Part shown: positions 1-8,865 of the stretch, piece by piece
Layout: each line of letters begins with the position of its first letter
How positions within the stretch are numbered: the first letter of the stretch is position 1
Origin: Rubripirellula tenax
GTDB taxonomy: Bacteria; Planctomycetota; Planctomycetia; Pirellulales; Pirellulaceae
Reading direction: 5' to 3'
DNA: 64,000 nucleotides
Assembly (NCBI RefSeq): GCF_007860125.1
Contig: NZ_SJPW01000003.1
Coordinates: 248,001-312,000, forward strand
The notes under the pieces: model-generated
What the model was told of the DNA's origin: nothing
The model's input: only the letters and a program-made list of their open reading frames with translations
Databases searched by the model: none
Made by a program: the position numbers and the translations under genes

Positions 1-1296
1 CACAATATGCACCGACATCCGGTCGCGGTTTCGTTAGACGGCGACTTCTGTGTCACGCGAATCACGACCGGCACGGTTGACGATGTCAATCGCGAATTGT
101 CGACGCTGGCCCAACGGATCCCACGATACCTGCAACTCGGTCCCGGCGAAAAAGTCACCGGAAGTACGCGTCGTAAAATCGATGCGACGACGGACTATGC
201 CGTCACAGGTGTCGTCAACCGATCGCTCATTCAATTGATCTACGACTCGTTACGCTTGGCCGACATCGAAGTCACATGGGTCGAACCGTCGTTAGTTGGT
301 CTGGCTCGCTTGATCGGACAGCCGACGCTATGGGGCGATCAACCGATCATGATCGCAGACGGTACCGGAAAACGATGGGACGTGGGCATCGCATGTTCCG
401 GTCGTCTGCTGCTGGACTATCGTCCCGCCAACGCCGATAGCGAACAGGGCCTAACCAGAGCACTCGACGGACACATCGCGCGACTGAAACGGTTTTGCCA
501 CAAGCAACTGCGTGGAAATTCCAGCGAACTTGATTCGATGCTGATTTGTGGAAACGGAAACAAACCTGCCCGAGCACTAGCTGCGATCGGCGACAACTTG
601 GGTTTGAAGCCCAACGTACTTCAGGTTCCCCTGCTGCCCGAACTGTACGAGATCGCCGATCATGATCGACGATCACAATGTGTGCCCGCTGTGGCGACAG
701 TTTACCCGTTGCTAACGGGCGTGTCAGCGGCGGACGTTCCCGACTTGCTAGTTCAGGTCCGGCGGGCTCCCGACCTTTCGTGGCCTCAACAAATCATCCG
801 ACAATTCTGGCCCGTCGCCATCGCGGCTTTGGTTCTGATTGTGCCCTACGGCCTGGTGACCAAAGAACGGCGTCGTCACGCAGGTTCAACCGACGGACGC
901 GCATCGCTGGAATCCGAAATCGTTGCCAGCAACATCAAGTTCACCCACCTGGCCAGCCAGCGCGAATTGTTCAATCACTTTCGGGCCATCCGTCAACAAA
1001 CGTGGGAACCGAATTGGTCCGAAATGCTGACGCACATCACCAAGAGCCTTCCCAGCTCGGCAAAGTTAAACGAGTTTCGCGTCGAGTCCAGCGACCAAAT
1101 TTCAATGGATGGAACCGTGATGGAGGAAACCGTGGTCTACGAAGTCGTCAACACGCTTCGACGTCTGCCATCGGTGACGCAGGTTGCTCTGCGTGGAACC
1201 ACACCGGAACGCGACAGTCAATCGACTCGCTTCTCCATCAGCTTGACAACAAAATCCGCCCCAAAATCGACAACGACGGGAGCCGGCGATGAGTAG
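1..1296 (+). CDS. PilM/PilN-like type IV pilus / type II secretion assembly protein (5' partial)
   Basis: The reading frame is open to the left edge of the window, so the N terminus may lie outside; the first in-window ATG is at 7. The visible 429 residues begin with an actin-like, PilM/GspL-type cytoplasmic part (about residues 1-250), followed by one hydrophobic segment near residues 265-282 (FWPVAIAALVLIVPYGLV) and a periplasmic coiled-coil and ferredoxin-like tail resembling PilN. The stop overlaps the start of the next gene by 8 bases, and a secretin follows, which supports a role in the inner-membrane platform of a pilus or type II secretion machine. The family call rests on architecture and neighbours more than on sharp motifs. 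Confidence 0.6.
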   Translation, partial: HNMHRHPVAVSLDGDFCVTRITTGTVDDVNRELSTLAQRIPRYLQLGPGEKVTGSTRRKIDATTDYAVTGVVNRSLIQLIYDSLRLADIEVTWVEPSLVGLARLIGQPTLWGDQPIMIADGTGKRWDVGIACSGRLLLDYRPANADSEQGLTRALDGHIARLKRFCHKQLRGNSSELDSMLICGNGNKPARALAAIGDNLGLKPNVLQVPLLPELYEIADHDRRSQCVPAVATVYPLLTGVSAADVPDLLVQVRRAPDLSWPQQIIRQFWPVAIAALVLIVPYGLVTKERRRHAGSTDGRASLESEIVASNIKFTHLASQRELFNHFRAIRQQTWEPNWSEMLTHITKSLPSSAKLNEFRVESSDQISMDGTVMEETVVYEVVNTLRRLPSVTQVALRGTTPERDSQSTRFSISLTTKSAPKSTTTGAGDE

Positions 1297-1999
1297 TTCG
1301 AAAACGCGCCACTCACCACGTGTGCGGCGCGCCACTCATCATGATCGCGTCGTACGTGCGTTGGTCGCAGCGGTCAGTTTGATCACGGTTGTCACTTTTG
1401 CGATTCCGTGGACCAACGAGTACTTCGACCTGCAGCGTGATGCGGCGGAAATGATCGACTTGGAAACAAAGCTCGCCCAAACCCGCGAACGACAAGACTT
1501 GCTTGAGCGCGTCGAAGAGCAACTCACATCCGATCTAAGCCACTTCGTCGACGTCAACATCTCGCCAACGAACATTGAAACGGTACGGGAAAGACTGATC
1601 CAAATTGTCCGTTCGGCAGAAGCCCGAATCCGGCGACTCGAAATTTCGCCGGGCGATTCTCGCCCTTGGGCGATCGAGTCGGATGACGCACGGTTGGAAG
1701 CGAAACCCATCTACGCCGAGGATTCGCAATTCGCATTGCATATGCACACCATCGAACTTCAGGCGGACGGCCCCCTGAAAGGCGTTGAAAAAATCTTGAC
1801 CGAAGTCGCGAACAACGGATGGATGATGACAACAAAAAATTTGTCCATAGCGCCCACTGGGGCTCGTGAATCGCCCATGAAATTGGAAATTCGCTTTGTG
1901 ATCTATGGATTGAAGCCGATCGCCGTGGACCCCGATTCCGGGGATTCGCAGGTTCCCAATGAGTTCGCTCGCCTGCCCGTTGGGGGCGTCGTGCGCTGA
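1289..1999 (+). CDS. PilO/GspM-like inner-membrane assembly protein
   Basis: This 236-residue protein has a short basic cytoplasmic N terminus, one membrane span near residues 23-42 (LVAAVSLITVVTFAIPW), a charged coiled coil (about 48-85) and a periplasmic alpha/beta domain. That is the layout of PilO and GspM, which bridge the inner-membrane platform and the secretin. Its start overlaps the upstream PilM/PilN-like gene by 8 bases and the secretin gene starts 62 bases downstream, so the three are probably one operon. Sequence similarity in this family is weak, and the assignment relies on topology and context. Confidence 0.5.
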   Translation: MSSSKTRHSPRVRRATHHDRVVRALVAAVSLITVVTFAIPWTNEYFDLQRDAAEMIDLETKLAQTRERQDLLERVEEQLTSDLSHFVDVNISPTNIETVRERLIQIVRSAEARIRRLEISPGDSRPWAIESDDARLEAKPIYAEDSQFALHMHTIELQADGPLKGVEKILTEVANNGWMMTTKNLSIAPTGARESPMKLEIRFVIYGLKPIAVDPDSGDSQVPNEFARLPVGGVVR

Positions 2000-2061
2000 C
2001 CTGACACGCTGGAAACAACGCCTCGCCCCATTCACGCTCGACGTTTGAAAGAAGACTTGCC

Positions 2062-4221
2062 ATGGACGGCAACGACAACCAAAATTCATCGAAACGGTTC
2101 CGCAACGTTGCCGCATGGTGCGCGCACCTTGTCGCTGCGTCTTCGTTCGCGACGATCACGTTCGCACAATCGCCATTGCCGATGGACCCGACGCCTTCAG
2201 CGCGACCGATCTACCAGGCCGAATGGCCCGTCCCCGCGACGACGAAACTCGTGCGTCCGCCGGCTCGTTTGGTGTCGGGAAAGGATTCTCCGTTCACGGC
2301 AACCCTAACCGGAGCCAGTACGGATTCGGCTCGCCAATCGGATCCACAACCGGGAGCGTGGAACCCCGTTGATGAGACGACTGAAAGCGCGTCGACGCAA
2401 AACACGACATCAGACGCGACATCACTTCGCACCGTGGAAGACGCGCTGCAGACCCGCGGTTCGATCACGTTCCGAAAAACACCGCTATCGGAAGTGGTTT
2501 TTCTGTTAAGCGATCTTTGGCGCATCAATATCGTTGCCGGCGCTGACGTCAGCGGCGAAGTCAGCGGTTCATTCCACGACGCCCCGCTTTCCGAAGTACT
2601 CGCCGCGGCGCTGACATCATCGGGCTATAGCTACCGAAAAACCGGCAGCAGTTTGGTTGTATTGCCGGCCGACCAAATCGGCGTGAACGACCCGTCCTTC
2701 GTATCGGAAACTCTTTCGTTGCCACCGTCGCTGCGCGACGACGAGTCGACCATCGAAGCGGCACAGTTGATGCTCAGCGAGCGAGGACAATTGAAGAAAA
2801 TCGGCGCGGATCTGATCCTTGTGATCGACCGTCCCGAACGAATCCAGCGGATCCGTGATTTGTTTCTTAGCCTTTCCAGTGGTAACCCGCTGGGTAACGC
2901 GGCGACGAATCCAGACACCACACGTATTTCGACCAGTGCCCCACAATCAGCGGTCAATCTGGCCGGCATCGCGTACTTCACGCCACAGTTCACCGAAGCG
3001 TCCGAAATGGCGGTACCGCTTCAGATCACTCTTGGGACATCCGTGAATGTGTCCGTGTATCCGCAAGAAAACCGGATCATGGTGAAGGGTTCGCCCTCCG
3101 AACTGCAAATGGCTTCAGAAATCATCGCTCAGCTTGACAAACCGAGGCAACAGGTCCGCATCACAGCGATGATCTATGACGTCGGTTTGACCGAACTTGA
3201 AAAACTAGGCGTTAACTGGTCGCGTGATGTTCGTGCGTTGGCCAATGGTGCGAACGAGTTGCTCGAAGGCGTGACGACTCCCGTCAACGAGTTCTACAAG
3301 TTCACGTCGGATCTGACGACGACGGGTGCGACCAGTCTGGGTATCCGTACCATTACCGGGAACCTCGAAGCGAACGTTTTTCTGGAGGCTTTGGATAGCA
3401 GTTCCGAAGCCAAACTGCTGGCCGACCCATCGATCACCGTCGGCGATCGACGACAGGCGTCGATTCGTATCGTCCGAAAAATTCCGATTGTCGGCGCCAA
3501 CCCCGTTAATGGTTCCAACGCGGTATTCACGCAGACGGAGTTCGAAGAGGCCGGCGTGATTTTGAATGTCGAGCCACGAATCAGCCGCGACGGAACGATC
3601 GAGCTGAAGGTTCAGCCGGAATACAGCGTCGTTGCGGAAATCACCAGCACCGGTCCGGTGATCGACAGCCGCACAGCAGAAACCTATGTACGCGTTGGCG
3701 ACGGTCAAACGTTCGTGCTCGGCGGACTTCGTCAAAAGTCAATCGTCGAATCACAACGAGGTGTCCCGTACCTTCGCGATATCAAGTACATCGGCGGCCT
3801 ATTCCGGAGCCACGATACCGAAGTCCGCGAAAGCGAACTGATCGTCTTTCTAAAACCAGAGATCATCACACCGTACGACAAAGGATCGCCCCGTCAACAG
3901 ATGGCAGCGTGCGTCGCCAATACACAACTCGACCTCATTCCGCACGCCGATGTTTGTCCGCAAACGCCGTGCTGTAAGGATCCTCATTGCCCCAATCACC
4001 ACCCACGCCCACGCATCAATGGGGGTAGCATGGGTCTACCAATGATGATTGGAGGCAGCGGATTCAATGAAGAGGTCTTCCAAGACACGACGCTCGAAAC
4101 GTCCAACACACTTCACATCGAAACGCCGGCCGAAGTGCTTCCGTCCCCGGTAACTCCGCACGCCGTATCGACTGAGGACTTTTACCCGCCTGTGATCGTC
4201 GATCCGCGAATGATGAACTAA
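2062..4221 (+). CDS. Secretin (GspD/PilQ family) outer-membrane channel
   Basis: This 719-residue secretin has a signal-peptide-like N terminus ending near FATITFAQ (about residue 35) and a proline-rich linker. An STN-type domain (about 135-200) contains the SEVVFLLSDLW motif, and an N1-like ring domain ends in IIAQLDKPRQQVRI (about 350-375). The secretin core runs to about residue 610 and shows VGDGQTFVLGGL, RGVPYLRDIKYIGGLF and the typical ending ESELIVFLKPEI. An unusual Cys/His-rich tail (about 625-650, CPQTPCCKDPHCPNHH) follows and could bind metal or form disulfides. It is the outer-membrane pore for the PilM/PilO-like genes just upstream. GspD and PilQ roles cannot be separated from sequence alone. 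Confidence 0.88.
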   Translation: MDGNDNQNSSKRFRNVAAWCAHLVAASSFATITFAQSPLPMDPTPSARPIYQAEWPVPATTKLVRPPARLVSGKDSPFTATLTGASTDSARQSDPQPGAWNPVDETTESASTQNTTSDATSLRTVEDALQTRGSITFRKTPLSEVVFLLSDLWRINIVAGADVSGEVSGSFHDAPLSEVLAAALTSSGYSYRKTGSSLVVLPADQIGVNDPSFVSETLSLPPSLRDDESTIEAAQLMLSERGQLKKIGADLILVIDRPERIQRIRDLFLSLSSGNPLGNAATNPDTTRISTSAPQSAVNLAGIAYFTPQFTEASEMAVPLQITLGTSVNVSVYPQENRIMVKGSPSELQMASEIIAQLDKPRQQVRITAMIYDVGLTELEKLGVNWSRDVRALANGANELLEGVTTPVNEFYKFTSDLTTTGATSLGIRTITGNLEANVFLEALDSSSEAKLLADPSITVGDRRQASIRIVRKIPIVGANPVNGSNAVFTQTEFEEAGVILNVEPRISRDGTIELKVQPEYSVVAEITSTGPVIDSRTAETYVRVGDGQTFVLGGLRQKSIVESQRGVPYLRDIKYIGGLFRSHDTEVRESELIVFLKPEIITPYDKGSPRQQMAACVANTQLDLIPHADVCPQTPCCKDPHCPNHHPRPRINGGSMGLPMMIGGSGFNEEVFQDTTLETSNTLHIETPAEVLPSPVTPHAVSTEDFYPPVIVDPRMMN

Positions 4222-4234
4222 AACGAGCGGACGA

Positions 4235-6421
4235 TCAGTTCGGCTGACTGTTGTCGGTCACCTGATTCCAGAGCGATCGAATCATGAGGCTAAGACGTTC
4301 GTAGGCGGTGTCATCTCGATAGCCGAATGATGCCCATACCCGTGAACCCACGGCAAGCGATTCGTTGGAACGGGTCGGGCCAACGTCGACGCCAAGACGC
4401 GCACGAAAGTAGGGTTCAAGCAGTCTCGCAGAGTTGCGGTCTTCGTCCTTATCGGAAAAACGATCGCGATGAACGGCCATCGGGCCGCCCATCGTTGCCG
4501 CTAACGCGGGGTCAGCCAACTGATCGCTTGCCCGCGGCTCGATGCGATCCAGCGTGGCGCCGATCTGCTGGTTGTCAGCCGCGATCAACGATACGTGTGT
4601 GGCGATCAGCGGCCGAACATCGTCAACCATCTGTTGGGGGACCATCGCAATGACTTCTTTGTCGTCGCCACCGGCGATGACGGCCACCAGATCGCCGGAC
4701 TTCACATGCGTGCCAACACGTTCATCTAAATGGGGCGCAACAACGCGACCCGATCGACTCGCCACGATCGTCAACGCGTCGACCTGTGTCTTGAAATTGG
4801 CGACTTGATCCGCCAGGGAATGGTTCCGTTGTTCCAGGATGATGCGAGCCCCGTCGTCTCGCGATTCAATGGCCTGGCGAATACGAATCGCGTTCTGCTC
4901 CATCGTCAGCTTCAGTGCCGACCAACGATGAACTAAATCACGGTTCTCTAGCTCGATCATGATGTCGCCTCGACGAACATCCTCTCCGTCCCTGACGTGA
5001 ATCTTTGCGACCAAGCCTTCGCTTCGCGTCCGAATCATTGTTTCGGGTCGATACCGCACAACGGCGGCGGCGAAATTCGATGTAGGAATCGGCACCACAA
5101 GAACGGTCGCCAATAGGGTGATGCCCAGGAGTGATCCGATCACGCATCCCCGCACACATCGAATCGGATCGACTCGCTGCCACCGCGCCGCGTGATTCCA
5201 CCATCGCTTCAGCGGCGTCAGGATGGCCAACAAAACGGCGATGACCGCCAACACAACACCCGCGCCGGCGAACATCGATGAGGCGACGATCGAAAGCGAC
5301 ACACAAACGACCACGCGCCAGACCATCGCCAATGCGCCGTACACAAAAACGACCCCGCGGCGCCATCCGCGAAGACCGCCCTGAACCGTTCGTTCACCCC
5401 AAATCAATCGGTTGGCCACGCGAGCGAGCGACTCCGAACCCTCCATCGCAAGATTCGGTACGTCGATCAAATCAGCGAAAATGAAGTAACCATCGAAACG
5501 CATCAAAACGTTTGCGTTGAAAACGATAGTCGAGACGCCTGCCATGACGACGATCTGCGACATCATCGATCGTGTCTGTATCGAATCGGAAACAAATGCC
5601 CATACCATCACTGCCAACGCCGCGACCACCCACTCGACGTACATCCCCGCGGCGGCGACCAGAATACGACTGCGTCGCGAGTTCATACGCCAACAACTCG
5701 ATACATCCACGTAAGCCAACGGAGCGAACAGGACGAACACCAATCCCGATTCGCCGACTTCGCCACCTTGGCGATGGCAAGCTACCGCATGGGCGACTTC
5801 GTGGATCACTTTTAACGCGACCCATACGATCAGCATCCAAAGCCAACTCGATGGCGAAAACACTTCGGACGATGTTTGGACGAACTCACTCCACCGAGTG
5901 AATAAGACAACCCATGCGAGTGCGATGAATAAGATGGATGACACCACCCATGCGGGTGACGCAAGCGGACCAAGCACGGATGCGATCCACGTCAATACGC
6001 GTTCGCTGTGTCGAATGGGGACTTTGATCCAGAACGGGTTCCACCGTGCCCACGACGAAGCCTCGGTCGTCTTGCGCCGCGGAGAAAAATCGCGAGTGGT
6101 GACGTGCGATTGAGATGGCAAACGGGCCAATTCGTTCGCGATCAACCATCGAACGATTGCCGTCGATTGTTCTAACGACAACGCTTGTTTGCCAAGCATT
6201 GACGCCGCCAGTCCGCACGCTTGTGCGATCGTCGTATCGCCATCGATCAACGATACGAAAACGTACTCTTCGTGGCCGATCCGAAAGAACCGGTGTAGCG
6301 ACGGAATCTCGATTCGATAGACACGTTGCCCGCGTTCACGCACCGGCCAGAACCGAATATCGTCCGCCAGCCGCACTTTTTGCTCAGCCAAATCGATCGT
6401 GTTGGGGTCTCGAATTTCCAA
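4235..6421 (-). CDS. M50 site-2-protease-like / HlyD fusion membrane protein
   Basis: This 728-residue protein is the last gene of a five-gene minus-strand operon. The N-terminal 100 residues form a soluble domain. Next comes a polytopic M50 peptidase region with the zinc motif HEVAH at residues 207-211 and the third-ligand motif NANVLMRFDGY with Asp310. After further membrane spans, the last 250 or so residues are a HlyD/biotinyl-lipoyl adaptor domain (SEGLVAKIHVRDGEDV, coiled coil, SGRVVAPHLDERVGTHVKSGD). The zinc ligands look intact, so proteolysis is plausible. Such fusions are known from genomes as peptidase M50/HlyD proteins without a firm function. The start lies 3 bases after the preceding stop. 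It may process or gate the exported giant protein (inference). Confidence 0.82.
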   Translation of the reverse strand: MEIRDPNTIDLAEQKVRLADDIRFWPVRERGQRVYRIEIPSLHRFFRIGHEEYVFVSLIDGDTTIAQACGLAASMLGKQALSLEQSTAIVRWLIANELARLPSQSHVTTRDFSPRRKTTEASSWARWNPFWIKVPIRHSERVLTWIASVLGPLASPAWVVSSILFIALAWVVLFTRWSEFVQTSSEVFSPSSWLWMLIVWVALKVIHEVAHAVACHRQGGEVGESGLVFVLFAPLAYVDVSSCWRMNSRRSRILVAAAGMYVEWVVAALAVMVWAFVSDSIQTRSMMSQIVVMAGVSTIVFNANVLMRFDGYFIFADLIDVPNLAMEGSESLARVANRLIWGERTVQGGLRGWRRGVVFVYGALAMVWRVVVCVSLSIVASSMFAGAGVVLAVIAVLLAILTPLKRWWNHAARWQRVDPIRCVRGCVIGSLLGITLLATVLVVPIPTSNFAAAVVRYRPETMIRTRSEGLVAKIHVRDGEDVRRGDIMIELENRDLVHRWSALKLTMEQNAIRIRQAIESRDDGARIILEQRNHSLADQVANFKTQVDALTIVASRSGRVVAPHLDERVGTHVKSGDLVAVIAGGDDKEVIAMVPQQMVDDVRPLIATHVSLIAADNQQIGATLDRIEPRASDQLADPALAATMGGPMAVHRDRFSDKDEDRNSARLLEPYFRARLGVDVGPTRSNESLAVGSRVWASFGYRDDTAYERLSLMIRSLWNQVTDNSQPN

Positions 6422-6424
6422 CGA

Positions 6425-7924
6425 TCACCACCCCGTCGCGCGGCGAATGGCGAAGAACGACTTGTGAAATAGATTCCACCCCAACGCATGCCGATCACTC
6501 AGGATTACAGCACGCCCTCGCATCCCCGGACGCAGCAAGTGTTCCGGGTCGTCGACCATCACTTCGGCGACAAAGACATTGTCTTGATCGCGAAGTTCCG
6601 CTCGCGGATGAACCATTGCGATCGATCCATCAAACCGTCGATTCGGAAGCGAGTGAACATAAAACTGCACCGGCATCTCACGGCGAACCAACGAGTAGTC
6701 GGATTCGGGTACCGCCAGCTCAACTCGCATCTTGCCCAGTGGCGCGATCTCGAACAACGTTTCTCCTCGCGTCATGGGCATGCCTTCCGACTCTTTCCAA
6801 TCGCCGGTCACAACGATTCCCGTCGTCGGGCTCCGCACTTCCAAGTGTGACCGCTTGTGTTCTAGAAGATCTTTTTGCAGTTGAAGTCGCTCGACTTCCA
6901 ACGCTGCGATCTTGCTGCCTGCAAAGTCATGTTCGACCATCAATCCTTTTCGCTCCTGAGCCGCTTGGTGCAGTTCGGCTTGAACACTTGCGAGCTCATA
7001 ATCAATCTCGCGCGGGTCAATGGTGGCAAGCAAATCGCCTTCGTTGACCTGATCACCCGGTCGAACACTCGACGATTTCAGGAGTCCGTCAAAACCCACC
7101 GCAACGAACCGCCGAAGCACCGGTTGCAACTCGAGGCCGACGTGGATGCGATAGTGCGTCGGAAACAACATTATCATCAATAACGCAGCGATCGCACAAA
7201 CGACTACCGTCTTGCGTGACCGCCTGAACGTATCGATCAATGTCCGCACCCGTCGCTCGACGGGCGAGGGCATGCATCGATGCAGAGCCGATAACTTTGC
7301 ACCAACGAGAGGACCGATCGTATGAAAGAAAGAACGATTTTGGGCGATGCTGTCGACGTCTTGTTTTGACGCGACCAGAACCCCGCAGACGAGTCCGTCG
7401 AAATTGGTCAGCGGAACCGCAATGACCGAAGCAAACGCCTCCGACGATGCTAGTTGACGGAGGGTCAACAATGCGTGCCGATCTTCCGTCCGCTGCGCCG
7501 GCCAATTCGCGATGCTTTCTCGAGTCGCAACTTCTTCGGCGACTGCCTCCAACATACGACCGCGATCACTGCGCCGAAGATCGGCGATCGTTACACCGTC
7601 GTCATTGGCGGACTGACCCACCACACGAAACGCCTCGCTGCCGGGTTGATTCGTCCAGGCGATCCAAACGTGATCCAACTTCAAGTGGACGGCGATCTGC
7701 GTGGCGAGTCCTACCGTTGCCGTATCAAAGTCGTCCGCGCGATCCAATTCGGACTGAATCTCAACGGCCGCTGCTAGCGTTTGCAACCGCCTCTGAATCG
7801 AATCGATCGTGGAATCGCTATCACGGCGTGCGGCACCCGGGACACGATCACCGACGGACGTCGTCGGAAAGGTCGCGTGATTCGGATCTGACATACCGTC
7901 ACGAGATGCCGCAGGAACTGACAT
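6425..7924 (-). CDS. GAF domain-HlyD fusion, inner-membrane adaptor
   Basis: This 499-residue protein has a predicted cytoplasmic GAF-like domain (about 60-215), a single membrane span near 240-258 (TVVVCAIAALLMIMLFPTHY) and a periplasmic HlyD-type membrane-fusion part. The latter shows the lipoyl half-motif VGFDGLLKSSSVRPGDQVNEGDLLATID, a coiled coil (about 305-355), the second lipoyl half and a beta-barrel. HlyD adaptors link inner-membrane exporters to TolC. A GAF domain on the cytoplasmic side would allow small-molecule or partner sensing. It sits between the plain HlyD gene (12-base gap) and the M50-HlyD gene (3-base gap). Met11 is an alternative start. Confidence 0.82.
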   Translation of the reverse strand: MSVPAASRDGMSDPNHATFPTTSVGDRVPGAARRDSDSTIDSIQRRLQTLAAAVEIQSELDRADDFDTATVGLATQIAVHLKLDHVWIAWTNQPGSEAFRVVGQSANDDGVTIADLRRSDRGRMLEAVAEEVATRESIANWPAQRTEDRHALLTLRQLASSEAFASVIAVPLTNFDGLVCGVLVASKQDVDSIAQNRSFFHTIGPLVGAKLSALHRCMPSPVERRVRTLIDTFRRSRKTVVVCAIAALLMIMLFPTHYRIHVGLELQPVLRRFVAVGFDGLLKSSSVRPGDQVNEGDLLATIDPREIDYELASVQAELHQAAQERKGLMVEHDFAGSKIAALEVERLQLQKDLLEHKRSHLEVRSPTTGIVVTGDWKESEGMPMTRGETLFEIAPLGKMRVELAVPESDYSLVRREMPVQFYVHSLPNRRFDGSIAMVHPRAELRDQDNVFVAEVMVDDPEHLLRPGMRGRAVILSDRHALGWNLFHKSFFAIRRATGW

Positions 7925-7936
7925 GAAATACCCGAA

Positions 7937-8848
7937 TTATCGAGTCGATGGTTCAGGCGAAACGACCGGCATCGAACGCGCCGATCGGTTGGCGGGCTCG
8001 CGAACCGTCAAATCCCAACGACAAACGACACCGCTGGGGACCTTTCGGTCTCGGTTGGGGATTCGCACCTTCACCGGTACGGACGCACTTTCGGGATCAG
8101 CCACCGGCGAAACAAATTCGATGATTCCATCGCATGTTTGTTCATCACTAGAAAAGCGAAGCGATACTTCTTGACCTGCGCGAATGCCGCCAATGTTGGC
8201 CATGGGCACGGAAAAGGTTGCTTTCAGTGAATCGAGTTCGACGATCCGCATCACGACGGGATCATGCGGCGAAACGAATTCACCGATTTCTTTGTTGATC
8301 TCGACCACGACACCGTCGATGGGAGATTCGATCCGTCGTTGATTGATTTGCGTTTTGACGCGTTCAAACTCCAACCGCCGAACCTCCAACTCTTCTTGCA
8401 CGTTTTGCATTCGAGCGGCGGCTTGATTGAAGTCGCCTTCCGATCGATCGAGCTCTCGCTGCGATGCGTTTCCCTGCGAATTAAGTTCACGATAGCTTTC
8501 GAGTTGCTTTCGACGGACAGCCAAGTCCGTTTCGGCCGCCATTTTTGAACCGGTGGCGTCTTTCGCGGCGCGGGCGAGTTCCAACGACGCTTGCAAGACA
8601 TGGTCTTCCAATTGGGCCAGCCATTGTCGCTGCGAAACGTCGTCTCCCTCGCGAACGTGAATTTTCTCGATCACACCTACTTCTGCCGCAGGCACGTCGA
8701 CAACACGAAGGGGTTCCGTGAACGCTTCGATTTCGGATCCTGAAGCGTTCCCAACCGTCAAGAGCAGGGCGGCAACGAAGCCCAGACCGACCAACTGCAT
8801 TTCGGTTGCAAAGGTTGGCTTGAATTCGTTTTTCGTCGTGATTCTCAT
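7937..8848 (-). CDS. HlyD/RND-type periplasmic adaptor protein
   Basis: This is a periplasmic adaptor of the membrane-fusion family, 303 residues from the chosen start. ATG at 8848 was chosen because AGGA lies 8 bases before it and the protein then begins just before a hydrophobic signal or anchor segment (LVGLGFVAALLLTVGNASG). The open frame extends to 8911, inside the SecA-like gene. Visible parts are a lipoyl half-motif (EVGVIEKIHVREGDDVSQ), a long coiled-coil hairpin, the second half (RIESPIDGVVVEINKEIGEF) and a beta-barrel/MP domain. It should span the periplasm between an inner-membrane partner and the TolC-like channel encoded two genes upstream. Confidence 0.85.
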   Translation of the reverse strand: MRITTKNEFKPTFATEMQLVGLGFVAALLLTVGNASGSEIEAFTEPLRVVDVPAAEVGVIEKIHVREGDDVSQRQWLAQLEDHVLQASLELARAAKDATGSKMAAETDLAVRRKQLESYRELNSQGNASQRELDRSEGDFNQAAARMQNVQEELEVRRLEFERVKTQINQRRIESPIDGVVVEINKEIGEFVSPHDPVVMRIVELDSLKATFSVPMANIGGIRAGQEVSLRFSSDEQTCDGIIEFVSPVADPESASVPVKVRIPNRDRKVPSGVVCRWDLTVREPANRSARSMPVVSPEPSTR

Positions 8849-8865
8849 TCTAGAAATCCTGAAGG

